A stretch of DNA of 64,000 bases from Marinobacter azerbaijanicus (lineage in GTDB: Bacteria; Pseudomonadota; Gammaproteobacteria; Pseudomonadales; Oleiphilaceae): assembly GCF_030250645.1 (NCBI RefSeq), contig NZ_JASSVS010000015.1:1-64000 (forward strand). Reading direction: 5' to 3'. The translations under genes were made by a program, and so were the position numbers. The notes under the pieces were generated by a model that was not told the DNA's origin, did no database searches, and was given only the letters and a program-made list of their open reading frames with translations. The stretch's first letter is position 1; every line of letters starts with the position of its first letter. Below are positions 1 through 8,415 of this stretch, piece after piece.

Positions 1-33
1 AAATGCCCCGGACAATGTCCGAGGCATTTTGCT
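1..33. terminator. Intrinsic terminator hairpin, probably bidirectional
   Basis: Two inverted arms (AAATGCC then CGGACA, answered by TGTCCG then GGCATTT, with one C/A mismatch) form a strong stem followed by TTTT on the plus strand. Read on the minus strand the stem is also followed by a short T run, so it could end both a gene lying left of the window and the ice-binding-like lipoprotein gene that ends about 125 bases to its right. Confidence 0.75.
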
Positions 34-157
34 CGCTCGCCTGGAGAGAGTGTAAATTGAGTTTTTACACAGCCTCCGAAGGGTCCTTTCCTCTAACACA
101 GCCTAAGCTCTCAGGAATCTATTCAGGGGAAGCTTGTTCTCCCCTGAACAAATGCCA

Positions 158-1627
158 TTACTCTGAGGGCTGATTGACGTCGTTTGCAATCAGTGTCACT
201 GCGGTCTGTACCAGGGCACGGCCGTTAAACACGGCACCGGTATTCATGTTAACAGCGGTCTTTCCAAGGATGATGCCGTTAAACGTGGTGCCAGCCTGGA
301 GTGTTACATCCTCGGCCACCTGCCAGAAGATATTCTGTGGAAGGGCGCCACCAGCGAGGATGATGGACTTGCCGTCCTGCAGCTTCAGGCCCTCAGCAAT
401 CTGGAAGATCCAGACATCCGTGGAACTGCCGTTAAGAGTCACATCTGACGTCACCAGCACGCCAGTTCCCCACTTGTAGAGGCCGGGATCCAGAGTAAGG
501 CCGCCAATTTCACCGGCACCCAGCTCAGTAAAGTCCGGAAGAGTACGACCAGCAGCATCCGTGTAGGCCGTTTCCATATTGCTGACCGCTGTGGTCAGGA
601 TCGCTGGGGTGTCGGGAGACATATTGGCAGCGAACAACTTGCCTGTGATCAGGGCTGATGTTGCAAAAGTACCGCTTGCATCCAACGTCTCGTTAAAACC
701 TGTCAGTGCAGTGCTATCCACAGGGCTGACGGCAATGTCGCCGAGAATATCCGTGGTGCCGGTGGTGGAAATGCCGGTTTTCGCCAGAAGCACGTAGTTA
801 CCTGCGGTGCCCAAGTCAACGGCGAGCGGGCTAGAGGAAGCTTTTAAACCGGTTTTGAAGCCCAACGTGGTCACCGCCAGCGTGTTACCCGCGAGATCGG
901 TAATGGCGTCGCTCAGAGTCAATCTGTACAAAGTATCGCCAGCAAGATCAGCATCCGGTGAAAACACTACTGTAGTGGGATTGATAAACGACAATTCGCC
1001 GGCAACAACTGTACTAGCAGTATCGTCAGTTTTTAAGGCAATACTCTGCGCAGATATAGAGACCGGGTCGACCGCTTCAGTGAAAACTATGTTGAGCTTC
1101 ACGTTCCGCAGTACACCAGTGTCAGCATCTTTCGGGGTAGTTCCAGCAACATCAAGTGCAGGAGCGGAGGTATCTGCCAGCTCCCCTGTCGTGAACGTCC
1201 AGACAACCTCTTCCACCAGCGAATCACCGGCTTCGTCTTCAACATCCGTAGTCAGGGTGGCTGTGTATACGGTCATGCTGGAGAGATTACTGCTCGGTTT
1301 AAGCGATGCGGTCGTGGTAGCGGAGTCATAGGACACGACACCCACTACCGAGGTTTCGCCAGCGCCTTGCAGAGTAAAGCTCGTTTCATTGACTGTTTCG
1401 CTCTTCACATCCTTGTTGAAGACTGCTACTACCTTGCTGTTGGTCCCGATACCCGTCTGCGCGTCGGCCGGAGCGGAGGACGTAACTGACAGTGCAGCGA
1501 TGACTACTGGCTCATCGGTAGTGGTTTTCGAATTGTTGCTGCCACTAAAGCAAGCGGATAACGACAGGGCAATTAAAACGAAAAAAGCACTAAATAAATA
1601 TTTAGTGGCATTTTTTATATTATTCAT
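158..1627 (-). CDS. Lipoprotein with two Ig-like (Big_5) domains and a C-terminal DUF3494 ice-binding-like domain
   Basis: The 489-residue product begins with a lipoprotein signal ending in the lipobox LSAC (Cys26). Two repeats of about 100 residues follow (roughly 47-148 and 158-260), each with the phrases 'P.DA.TG' and 'VFT/VFN' typical of bacterial Ig-like Big_5 domains. Residues about 269-485 match DUF3494 (LAKTGISTTG near the start, LTLDPGLYKW and FNGIILGKTAV later), the beta-helix fold of bacterial and fungal ice-binding proteins. It is probably a surface-anchored adhesin; whether it binds ice or another surface is open, since many DUF3494 proteins are untested. The start has AGTAGGAAATAAAC before ATG. 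It stands alone, with a hairpin downstream. Confidence 0.85.
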   Translation of the reverse strand: MNNIKNATKYLFSAFFVLIALSLSACFSGSNNSKTTTDEPVVIAALSVTSSAPADAQTGIGTNSKVVAVFNKDVKSETVNETSFTLQGAGETSVVGVVSYDSATTTASLKPSSNLSSMTVYTATLTTDVEDEAGDSLVEEVVWTFTTGELADTSAPALDVAGTTPKDADTGVLRNVKLNIVFTEAVDPVSISAQSIALKTDDTASTVVAGELSFINPTTVVFSPDADLAGDTLYRLTLSDAITDLAGNTLAVTTLGFKTGLKASSSPLAVDLGTAGNYVLLAKTGISTTGTTDILGDIAVSPVDSTALTGFNETLDASGTFATSALITGKLFAANMSPDTPAILTTAVSNMETAYTDAAGRTLPDFTELGAGEIGGLTLDPGLYKWGTGVLVTSDVTLNGSSTDVWIFQIAEGLKLQDGKSIILAGGALPQNIFWQVAEDVTLQAGTTFNGIILGKTAVNMNTGAVFNGRALVQTAVTLIANDVNQPSE

Positions 1628-1898
1628 GTTTATTTCCTACTACTTTATTCCGTCCATATCTATATGGGCGGCAATGGAAGTGAGCAATAATGCTACTCAT
1701 TCCGGGATGCTTCACGCGCTCGCAACTATTTATTTATTCGCAAGAAACGCTATGAATGCGCTTTTAAATTGGTCTATCTGGGCTGAGTCATAATTCAGCC
1801 ACGCTCACTTATATTCCCTATCCTACCAATAAGATATATTTATTTTGTGTTTAAATATAACTTCATAGAAATGAAGGACAAGCGGCCCGACAAAATAT

Positions 1899-2363
1899 TT
1901 ACCGGGGCACAAAATATTCCCGTGTCCCCATCAGATGGTCGAACCAGGGACGGGTGACACACCAGTTGGCGTTTGGATTCGACCCCATGTGATGATCGTA
2001 ATGCCAGGGCAGGTGTTCCTTCGCCCATTCGGGGTCCAGGTGGGATTTGCGGTGAACGCGGTAATAGTTCCAGGCACAGTAATACAGCGTACCCACGAAA
2101 AAGGGCGCTACCGGAAGCAGCGGTGTTACCGCAGCCGCCCCAGCCACCAGGCTGGCGACCTCCTTGCCCTGGGCGTGGCGGCCCCAGGGCGACCTTTCGT
2201 AGGCCGGGTCGTGGAAGTCGTTCCTGCGCACGTCACGATGATGCTCGTGCCAATGAAAACGCCAGAAACTGTTGCGATTCCGGCCGAGGCCATGCAACAC
2301 ATATTTGTGGGTGACCCACTCCACCGCGTTGGCGGTAAACAGACCCAATGGAATACCGATCAT
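1899..2363 (-). CDS. Fatty acid hydroxylase / sterol desaturase-type membrane di-iron protein
   Basis: A 154-residue protein with the histidine clusters of the fatty acid hydroxylase superfamily: THKYVLHG near the N-terminus, HWHEHHRD, HRKSH and HYDHHMG. Two hydrophobic stretches (start of the protein and about residues 75-98) would place the histidines at the cytoplasmic face, where they bind two irons. The family hydroxylates or desaturates lipids or carotenoids; the substrate here is unknown and the protein is shorter than most members. The start is fixed by GGAGG seven bases before ATG. It is divergent from the AraC regulator, which may control it. Confidence 0.75.
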   Translation of the reverse strand: MIGIPLGLFTANAVEWVTHKYVLHGLGRNRNSFWRFHWHEHHRDVRRNDFHDPAYERSPWGRHAQGKEVASLVAGAAAVTPLLPVAPFFVGTLYYCAWNYYRVHRKSHLDPEWAKEHLPWHYDHHMGSNPNANWCVTRPWFDHLMGTREYFVPR

Positions 2364-2496
2364 GACAACCTCCGGTCGGGATATAAATGCAGGTTCAGCC
2401 TATCCCGCCAGCCAGCCCAAAGTCCTGTTAACCACCGCCCGGAAAAGTGGCCACAAAAAACAATTGGTGACGCCAACGACCAGCTATAGTAGCGGT

Positions 2497-3522
2497 ATGA
2501 ATCATCCACAAACCGAACCCTGGTTAACTCTGCCCGCCAGTGTGGCCCGCCCCTATGTCGACGCCTTGCAGAATCTTCTTGCACAGGCCGGATTCCCCGT
2601 GCAGCAATGGCTGGCCGACGTCGGAATTGACTCCAATTCCCCAGACAATGACGGGCGGATTTCCCTCTATCACGCCCTATCACTCTGGAACCGGGCGGAG
2701 GGGGACGCGCAGACCCCACTGCTCGGTGCTCAGTTGGGGCAGGCGGTACAACCGAGGGATTTCCCGATACTGGGGCAAGCCGTTCTGAGTGCTGAAACTC
2801 TAAGAGAGGCAATTCATCAATTGCAGGAATTCGAACCACTGGTGTGGGACATTGGCCTGTGCCACCTCCAGACCGATGGGGACACTGCAAAGCTCGTGCT
2901 CAGCCCCCATCACGACACCCTACTTCCCCGGGGCATCATCGAACTGGCGATCAGTGGTTGGCTGCGCATCGGCCGAAAGCTGCTTCCAAAGCACCAGGGC
3001 ACAACCGTCAGCTTCATCCATCAGGCGCCGATTGATGAAAACCTTTATCGACAGTGTCTGGACGCCGATGTGGCTTTTGGCCAACCGTTCAATGGCCTGA
3101 CCTTCCCCGAATCCTGGCTGGACGCTCCCTTACCTGCTCGAGACAGGTATCTTCAGGGAATTCTTCAGCAACAGGGGCGACGCCTACTGGGCAATTACCA
3201 CCGCGACCTTAACCTGCCCAACGAGGTTCGGGCACGGATCTGCAAACGCCTTTTGGAAGGACCGGTGGAACCCTCAGACACCGCGCGGGAACTTGGCTTC
3301 AGCACCCGCAGCCTCCGCCGCAAACTTGCCGCGCGCAACACCAGCTGGCGGTCACTCTACGAGGAAGTGCGGCGAGATCTGGCCATGTTGTGGCTCCAAC
3401 AGCCCAATGCCCCCCTGACCGATATCGGCCTGCTGCTCCAGTTTGCGGACCAGAGCGCCTTCAACCATGCATTCAGACGCTGGACCGGCGAAACGCCTGG
3501 CCAGTACCGTCGCCGCCAATGA
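2497..3522 (+). CDS. AraC-family transcriptional regulator with arabinose-binding-like N-terminal domain
   Basis: Start chosen at ATG 2497, which gives 341 residues, the usual length of the OruR/ArgR-like AraC group; the longer upstream frame has no matching homology. Residues about 20-210 form the 'Arabinose_bd' sensor domain, and the last 90 residues hold the double helix-turn-helix (TARELGFSTRSLRRKLA and the recognition segment FADQSAFNHAFRRWTGETPGQYR). It is transcribed away from the hydroxylase gene, whose start lies 133 bases away, so that gene is the natural candidate target. The inducer is unknown. Confidence 0.85.
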   Translation: MNHPQTEPWLTLPASVARPYVDALQNLLAQAGFPVQQWLADVGIDSNSPDNDGRISLYHALSLWNRAEGDAQTPLLGAQLGQAVQPRDFPILGQAVLSAETLREAIHQLQEFEPLVWDIGLCHLQTDGDTAKLVLSPHHDTLLPRGIIELAISGWLRIGRKLLPKHQGTTVSFIHQAPIDENLYRQCLDADVAFGQPFNGLTFPESWLDAPLPARDRYLQGILQQQGRRLLGNYHRDLNLPNEVRARICKRLLEGPVEPSDTARELGFSTRSLRRKLAARNTSWRSLYEEVRRDLAMLWLQQPNAPLTDIGLLLQFADQSAFNHAFRRWTGETPGQYRRRQ

Positions 3523-3539
3523 AACAATATCCTGGGTGC

Positions 3540-3800
3540 GTCCTTTCTGGCTGCCGGAGAGATATCCGGGCGCGCTTCCAGAGTATTGGTTATGGTTTCA
3601 ATCAGAAATACATCAGCGCTCGCCTGCAGTTGAACCAGCGTGGCGTACTCGTCCTGCAGATCCTCGAAACAACGCGCCGGCTGGCCTTGATAGCTGCCAG
3701 TTAACGGCGGAAGACAGCCAGCAATATCAACCTGAGCGCCGCTAGCCTCGATTGCCTTTTCCAGAACCTGAAAAGCCTGCCGATGAATGGCCGGTTGGCT
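3540..3800 (-). pseudogene. Remnant of a homocysteine S-methyltransferase gene
   Basis: On the minus strand a stretch of about 85 codons reads like the middle of a homocysteine S-methyltransferase: a helix ending EKAIEASG, then IAGCLPPLTGSY, then DEYATLVQLQASADVFLIETITNTLEA. These correspond to the family's 'aGSLpPy.gsY' and 'gvDlfl.ETm....EA' blocks. The N-terminal barrel strands, the C-terminal half and the zinc-binding GGCC motif are missing, and the frame runs on into the antisense of the AraC gene. It is therefore a decayed or truncated copy. The match is from memory of family motifs, not a search. Confidence 0.6.
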
Positions 3801-4116
3801 CTGTTTCGACCTGATCATTTTCCAAACTACGCTCAATGATCCCAACGCACGTTTAAATTTGTAAACGTTCAGCGCAACTGCTGGCTTTCAGCTGCGGCCA
3901 GGGGGTCACAATTTTTACGACAAATCATTAAGCAACAACATATTAGCTGGACTTTTCGCCTTCCGAATTCTGTTACGTTCCATCTCAACATGTATCCCTC
4001 TGTAAGCGCCAATTTTCTGACGATTCATGGCTGCAAAACCTGGATCCAGAGCGCATATAACCGAAAACTGCCGCTGTATGATTCGCTCAAATTCGTCAAT
4101 AATTTGGTGCGAAACA
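3801..4116. other. Intergenic region with a short inverted repeat
   Basis: No convincing gene. It holds an inverted repeat ACGTTTA-N6-TAAACGT at 3849-3868 of unknown role and the AT-rich leader of the following lipoprotein gene. Open frames here lack ribosome binding sites. Confidence 0.4.
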
Positions 4117-5547
4117 ATGTCATATTGCGGCAAAAACTTAGCGAAGCATGGACTGCTGACTTTATCTGCGGCGGTTCTGCTCTCGGGCTGCGGTCTGGAC
4201 ATCACTTCCGAAGATAGCAACACAGCAGCACAGAACGAACCAACCGTGGAAATTGCCGGTGCTGCCATGAAAGGCGTTATCCAGCAGGGACTGGTAACCG
4301 CCAACCGTCTGATTTCCGACAAAGACGGTTATTACACACCCCAACGGCAGGCGACAAAACCGGTCCTGACCGCTGACGACGGCAGTTACGAATGGCAACT
4401 GCGCGGGAAAGCGGATAGCTGGGCCCTGGTAGAACTCCAGGCCGATGGCGGTACCCGCATGATCTGTGACGTGGTGCCCCATTGTGAACAGGGCGATGCC
4501 TCACCAATTGCTTTTGGGCAACCCATGGCACTGGACAGCAGCTTCAGCCTGCGCGGAGCCGGCGACCTGCAGATGGAAACCGTCAACCTGACGCCGCTGA
4601 CCCATCTGGCGGTTGCCCTGGCTGAGCGAAGCAGCAACGGGCTTTCTCCCGAGGCACTTTCCGGCTCCTACGAGACGGTGGAAGGCTGGTTTGGCCTTTC
4701 ACCCGGCTCACTACGTCTCACCCCTCCAGATCTGACCCGACTGGATCAGACAGATAACGTGTCTGCCGATGCGCTGCAGCTGGCTGTCGCCAACGCCGCC
4801 TTTCTGGCACTGGTGAACAACAATGCTCAATGGGCCTCTATTTCTGATGTCCTGAACAACATCGCAACCCAGGCTTCTGAAACCGGCCAGATCAGCCTGA
4901 TGGGTGATGGCGTGAACGTGGCACTGGCAGACCTGATCAGCACTGCGGCCGTACAGGCTTCGGAGCTTCAGGCAACTGTTGACTCCAGCATTATCAGCCA
5001 GAGGCTGGCGGTGGTTGAGCATCGTAACGTCCAACGCTTCAAGACCATTGCAGATGTTTACGAGGAGAGCGACACCGACGTTGCCGGAACCGACGAAACT
5101 GCTGGCGATACAATCAGTGACACCAGTGGCGAGACCACAACAGACACAACAGACACCACAGACACCACAGACACCACAGACACCACAGACGGTAACACCG
5201 GCAGTACTGAAGAAACCGCTGATAGCGGAACCGACACCAGCGAACCGCCAACCACGGATACCACCCCGGAAGAAACCATCCCGGCCAATGCCGCCCTGCT
5301 GAGCTGGACCGCGCCGCTCACCCGTGAAAACGGTGACAGCCTGTCAATGGGTGAGATTGCCGGCTTTGAAGTGGTCTATGGCACCAGCGAAGACACCCTG
5401 GACCAGAGCATTGCCATCGGAGACGCCTCAGTGGACGAACTGCTGGTGGATGAACTCACTGAAGGCACCTGGTATTTCGCCATCCGTACACTGGACACTG
5501 ATGGCAATCGCAGCCGCCTGTCAGAGGTTGTTTACAAGCAGATATGA
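4117..5547 (+). CDS. Lipoprotein with a Thr-Asp repeat linker and a C-terminal fibronectin III-like domain
   Basis: The ATG at 4117 places a normal lipoprotein signal first (lipobox LSGC, Cys25); an earlier in-frame ATG at 4027 would add 30 residues before the signal and is less likely. The product is 476 residues. Residues about 45-320 contain a carboxypeptidase-regulatory-like beta segment (GAAMKGVIQQG, DDGSYEW) and a mostly helical region. Residues about 325-385 form an acidic, Thr/Asp/Glu-rich linker with a repeated TDT unit. The last 90 residues (LLSWTAPLTR, GFEVVYG, WYFAIRTLD) look like a fibronectin type III domain. It is probably surface-exposed; no function is recognised. The ribosome binding site is weak. 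Confidence 0.7.
   Translation: MSYCGKNLAKHGLLTLSAAVLLSGCGLDITSEDSNTAAQNEPTVEIAGAAMKGVIQQGLVTANRLISDKDGYYTPQRQATKPVLTADDGSYEWQLRGKADSWALVELQADGGTRMICDVVPHCEQGDASPIAFGQPMALDSSFSLRGAGDLQMETVNLTPLTHLAVALAERSSNGLSPEALSGSYETVEGWFGLSPGSLRLTPPDLTRLDQTDNVSADALQLAVANAAFLALVNNNAQWASISDVLNNIATQASETGQISLMGDGVNVALADLISTAAVQASELQATVDSSIISQRLAVVEHRNVQRFKTIADVYEESDTDVAGTDETAGDTISDTSGETTTDTTDTTDTTDTTDTTDGNTGSTEETADSGTDTSEPPTTDTTPEETIPANAALLSWTAPLTRENGDSLSMGEIAGFEVVYGTSEDTLDQSIAIGDASVDELLVDELTEGTWYFAIRTLDTDGNRSRLSEVVYKQI
5143..5190 (+). repeat. 9-bp tandem repeat inside the lipoprotein gene
   Basis: Five consecutive units of GACACCACA (the first is GACACAACA), followed by a partial unit, encode the repeated TDT linker. 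Such a near-perfect in-frame repeat can change length by slippage without shifting the frame. Confidence 0.85.
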
Positions 5548-5663
5548 ATGGCTTCGGCAATACCTGGCTTTGTAAACCGCTGACCAAAACCTGCGTGGAG
5601 GCTTGTGTATACTTTATCTGTTAGGATTCTGGCAAACCACCACCCAGATAAGGCAGCTTTACT

Positions 5664-5876
5664 ATGACGGATGAAGACACACTCAATGCCCTTAAAACCG
5701 CCTTCACCTTCATGCCTCAGCCGGTTGAGGTCAACCGGTTTGAATACGGCGACGATGCTGACAGAATCCTGGCCCAGGTCAATTTTGTGCGGGAAGTTCT
5801 GGTGAGCCACGGGATTGATCCGGAGGAAGTAGCCGGAGAAATCAACCCGAACTCTTCACCCAATTCCTGCTACTGA
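5664..5876 (+). CDS. Small conserved-looking protein upstream of tenA
   Basis: A 70-residue acidic, soluble protein (begins MTDEDTLNAL, ends NPNSSPNSCY). No domain is recognised. Codon use resembles that of its neighbours, AAGG lies upstream at a loose spacing, and the next gene (TenA family) starts 30 bases after its stop, so the two are probably cotranscribed. A role linked to thiamine salvage is only an inference from position. Confidence 0.6.
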   Translation: MTDEDTLNALKTAFTFMPQPVEVNRFEYGDDADRILAQVNFVREVLVSHGIDPEEVAGEINPNSSPNSCY

Positions 5877-5906
5877 ACAACGTAAGCCCGCGATTCAGGA
5901 GATCAG

Positions 5907-6575
5907 ATGCCATACCGGTTTGAAGACCTCAAAAAAAACTGCCAGACAGAATGGCGCGCCTACATCGAACACAGTTTTGTGCAGCAACTCGGCGACGCGT
6001 CGCTTGCACCAGAGGCTTTCCAGCACTACCTCAAGCAGGACTACCTGTTTCTGATACAGTTCGCGCGTGCGTTTGCGCTGGCTGCATACAAAAGCCCGAC
6101 CCTGTCCGATCTCAGGCAGGCCAAGGAGGGGCTACAGGCCATCATGGACGTGGAACTGGATCTGCACATCAGCTACTGCAAGGAATGGGGCATTTCCGAG
6201 GAGGAGCTTGCCAACCTGCCGGAAGCAAGGGCCACTCTCGCCTACACACGGTATGTACTCGATACGGGTAACAGGGGCGACCTGCTGGACCTGCATGTTG
6301 CGCTTTCACCATGCATGGTGGGATATGGTGAGATTGCCAACTGGTTGAACAGCAGGCGGGAAACCGTCCGCGGCAAGAACAACCCTTACGATGCCTGGAT
6401 CGCCATGTACGAAAGCGATGAGTTCCAGGATGCCATGCGGGCCGAAATACTCTGGCTGGATGAGAGACTGGCTGATGTTTCTCCCTCAAGATTCGACCAG
6501 CTTAACCGGATCTTCAGCGACGCTACCCGGCTCGAGATCGATTTCTGGGAGATGGGGCTCAAACAGAGTGACTGA
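5907..6575 (+). CDS. tenA: TenA-family thiaminase II / aminopyrimidine aminohydrolase
   Basis: The 222-residue all-helical protein has TenA family landmarks in place: Asp45 in KQDYLF (substrate amine contact), Cys136 in SPCMVGYGEI (the catalytic cysteine) and Glu210 in LEIDFWEM near the C-terminus. TenA hydrolyses aminomethyl- or formylaminomethyl-pyrimidine from degraded thiamine so that the pyrimidine can be reused. CAGGAG precedes the ATG. It follows a 70-residue gene of unknown function; no other thiamine gene is nearby. Confidence 0.85.
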   Translation: MPYRFEDLKKNCQTEWRAYIEHSFVQQLGDASLAPEAFQHYLKQDYLFLIQFARAFALAAYKSPTLSDLRQAKEGLQAIMDVELDLHISYCKEWGISEEELANLPEARATLAYTRYVLDTGNRGDLLDLHVALSPCMVGYGEIANWLNSRRETVRGKNNPYDAWIAMYESDEFQDAMRAEILWLDERLADVSPSRFDQLNRIFSDATRLEIDFWEMGLKQSD

Positions 6576-6616
6576 TTACTGGATTTTCCGGGTGACAAAT
6601 AACAACCCGTGCTGCC

Positions 6617-7717
6617 TCAGTCATCATCGGTGAACGCGGAGCGGTGAAACTCCGCGGCCTCTTCCGCTTCCTTTATGCCCGCTTCCTGTAACTCCGGCAC
6701 CTCTCCGCCGACAAGCACTTCCAGCACAGCGTGAACGCCCTGTGCGAGGGAACTCAGGTTGTAGCCACCTTCCAGCACCAGCGCAAGCCTTCCTTCGCAA
6801 TGCCGGTCAGCGATTTCCTGGACGATGTGGGTGATAACCTTGAAACCGTCGTAGCTCAGGTTCAGCGCCATATCATTGCGGTGGGGGTCGAACCCCGCAG
6901 AGACCAGAACCAGGTCTGGCTTGAAGTGTTCCGCGGCCGGCACCAATATATCGCGATACACTTTCTCAAAGGCGACATCTCCAGCTGACTCCGGCAGTGG
7001 GACATTGATGGTATAGCCCTCCCCGAATCCGGCACCTACTTCTTCCAGGTGCCCGGAGCCGGGGTAAAAGGGTGCGGCACAATGGGTATCGAAGAACAGG
7101 ACATCCGGGTCCGCCCAGAAGATATCCTGGGTTCCATTACCATGATGCGCATCCCAGTCTATGATCAGGACCCGTTCACAGCCCAGTTTTGCCTGGGCAT
7201 GGGCTGCCGCCACCGCGACGTTATTCAACAGGCAGAAGCCCCTTGCCCTTACCGGTTCTGCATGATGACCGGGGGGGCGCACCAGAGCAAATACGCTCTG
7301 GCACTCCCCTTTGACCACGCTCTCTACAGCTGCAATGGCGTTTCCCGCCGCAGCCAGGGCCGCATTAACGCTGTCGGGTGAAACGGCGGTGGTATCCGAA
7401 TCAACCCAGGCACTCTTCCCGAACAGCGAAAGAATGTGATCAAGGTAGGATGTGGTATGAACTCGAGCAAGCTGGTTGTAGGTGGCAGGACTTCCCGACT
7501 TGAACTGGACACCGGGGACAGGGTGCTGATCCAGGTACTTCTTGATGGCTGTCAGGCGCCCTGGATGCTCTGGATAACTCCATTTGAAGTCCAGGCCCTG
7601 CAGAATGTGCCTGACCCGCTTCTCCACCCGACTGGGGACAAAAGGCAGGTCCACCTCGGGATTGTGGCCCAGCATGACTTCATCGTAAAACACGTAAACG
7701 GTGCGATCGCCTAGCAC
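6617..7717 (-). CDS. Histone deacetylase-family amidohydrolase (acetoin-utilisation / acetylpolyamine type)
   Basis: A 366-residue zinc hydrolase of the arginase/HDAC fold. Visible motifs are RPPGHHAEP (the tandem His charge relay), GFCLLNNVAVAA, DWDAHHGNGTQ (zinc ligands), and VSAGFDPHRND (second zinc Asp). Bacterial members remove acetyl groups from polyamines or other small molecules, or from proteins; the substrate is not decided by sequence. The gene starts with GTG preceded by AAGGAGG. It follows the GNAT acetyltransferase gene on the same strand, 49 bases apart, giving an acetyltransferase/deacetylase pair that is probably cotranscribed. Confidence 0.9.
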   Translation of the reverse strand: MLGDRTVYVFYDEVMLGHNPEVDLPFVPSRVEKRVRHILQGLDFKWSYPEHPGRLTAIKKYLDQHPVPGVQFKSGSPATYNQLARVHTTSYLDHILSLFGKSAWVDSDTTAVSPDSVNAALAAAGNAIAAVESVVKGECQSVFALVRPPGHHAEPVRARGFCLLNNVAVAAAHAQAKLGCERVLIIDWDAHHGNGTQDIFWADPDVLFFDTHCAAPFYPGSGHLEEVGAGFGEGYTINVPLPESAGDVAFEKVYRDILVPAAEHFKPDLVLVSAGFDPHRNDMALNLSYDGFKVITHIVQEIADRHCEGRLALVLEGGYNLSSLAQGVHAVLEVLVGGEVPELQEAGIKEAEEAAEFHRSAFTDDD

Positions 7718-7766
7718 TCCAGCCTCCTTTTTGTCCTTAGCGCCTTATAAGGTAACGGTCCCGCCT

Positions 7767-8309
7767 TCAAGGCCGGCTTGCCAGGGCTTCGCTCACTGAA
7801 GTCGTGAACGCCGCAGCACGTATCCCTATCGTTTTGAAGCCCAACCTGGTCCAGGCTGCCTTCGCCTCCTTGTTGGACGCGGAGTATTCCAGGACCAGCT
7901 CATAGGCACCGCAGCTCTCTGCAAATGCCACCAGCTTTCGGAGCAGGTCGGGGAAAATCCCCAACCTTCGAAAGTCAGGCTCCACCCAGACATCATCAAT
8001 GATCCCCGATCTGTATTCCACATGGCTGGTCTGTTCCCAGATTCCCTGGTTGATCGATATATAAATATAGCCCATGCCAACAAGACCCGCTCCGGGCACC
8101 TCCGCCACCACAAGCTGCTTATCAGGATTGGTCAGAGATGAACGCAGAACAGCAATAAGACCGTCCCGCTCATCTTCCTCAAGGTCCAGGGGCGGTCCGC
8201 CCGAAACGTGCAGAGCCAGTTTGGCGAGGAATTCCACAAGTACGGGCACATCATCCTCGACGGCTTCCCGAATCAGGTACCGGCTGATAGCCTTTTTCCT
8301 GCTAGCCAC
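7767..8309 (-). CDS. GNAT-family N-acetyltransferase
   Basis: A 180-residue protein with a GNAT fold: N-terminal strand YLIREAVEDDVPVLVEFLAKLA, a central strand VGMGYIYIS, the acetyl-CoA pyrophosphate loop region VEPDFRRLGIFPDLLRKL, and C-terminal YSASNKEAKAAWTRLGFK. The start is GTG with CAGGAG upstream. It is the first gene of a two-gene set with the HDAC-like deacetylase, which may reverse its modification (inference from position). Substrate unknown. Confidence 0.85.
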   Translation of the reverse strand: MASRKKAISRYLIREAVEDDVPVLVEFLAKLALHVSGGPPLDLEEDERDGLIAVLRSSLTNPDKQLVVAEVPGAGLVGMGYIYISINQGIWEQTSHVEYRSGIIDDVWVEPDFRRLGIFPDLLRKLVAFAESCGAYELVLEYSASNKEAKAAWTRLGFKTIGIRAAAFTTSVSEALASRP

Positions 8310-8415
8310 TCTGCGACTCCTGTTGAACGACTGTTACCCAGGCCACCCAAACCCTCCAGGCCGATCCTTCACTCAGTGTAGAATATACAGGAACCGTTAC
8401 CAGACTGGAGAAACA

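Noticed and set aside
5143..5190. CRISPR array
   Set aside because: The units are 9 bp with no spacers and lie in frame inside a coding region.
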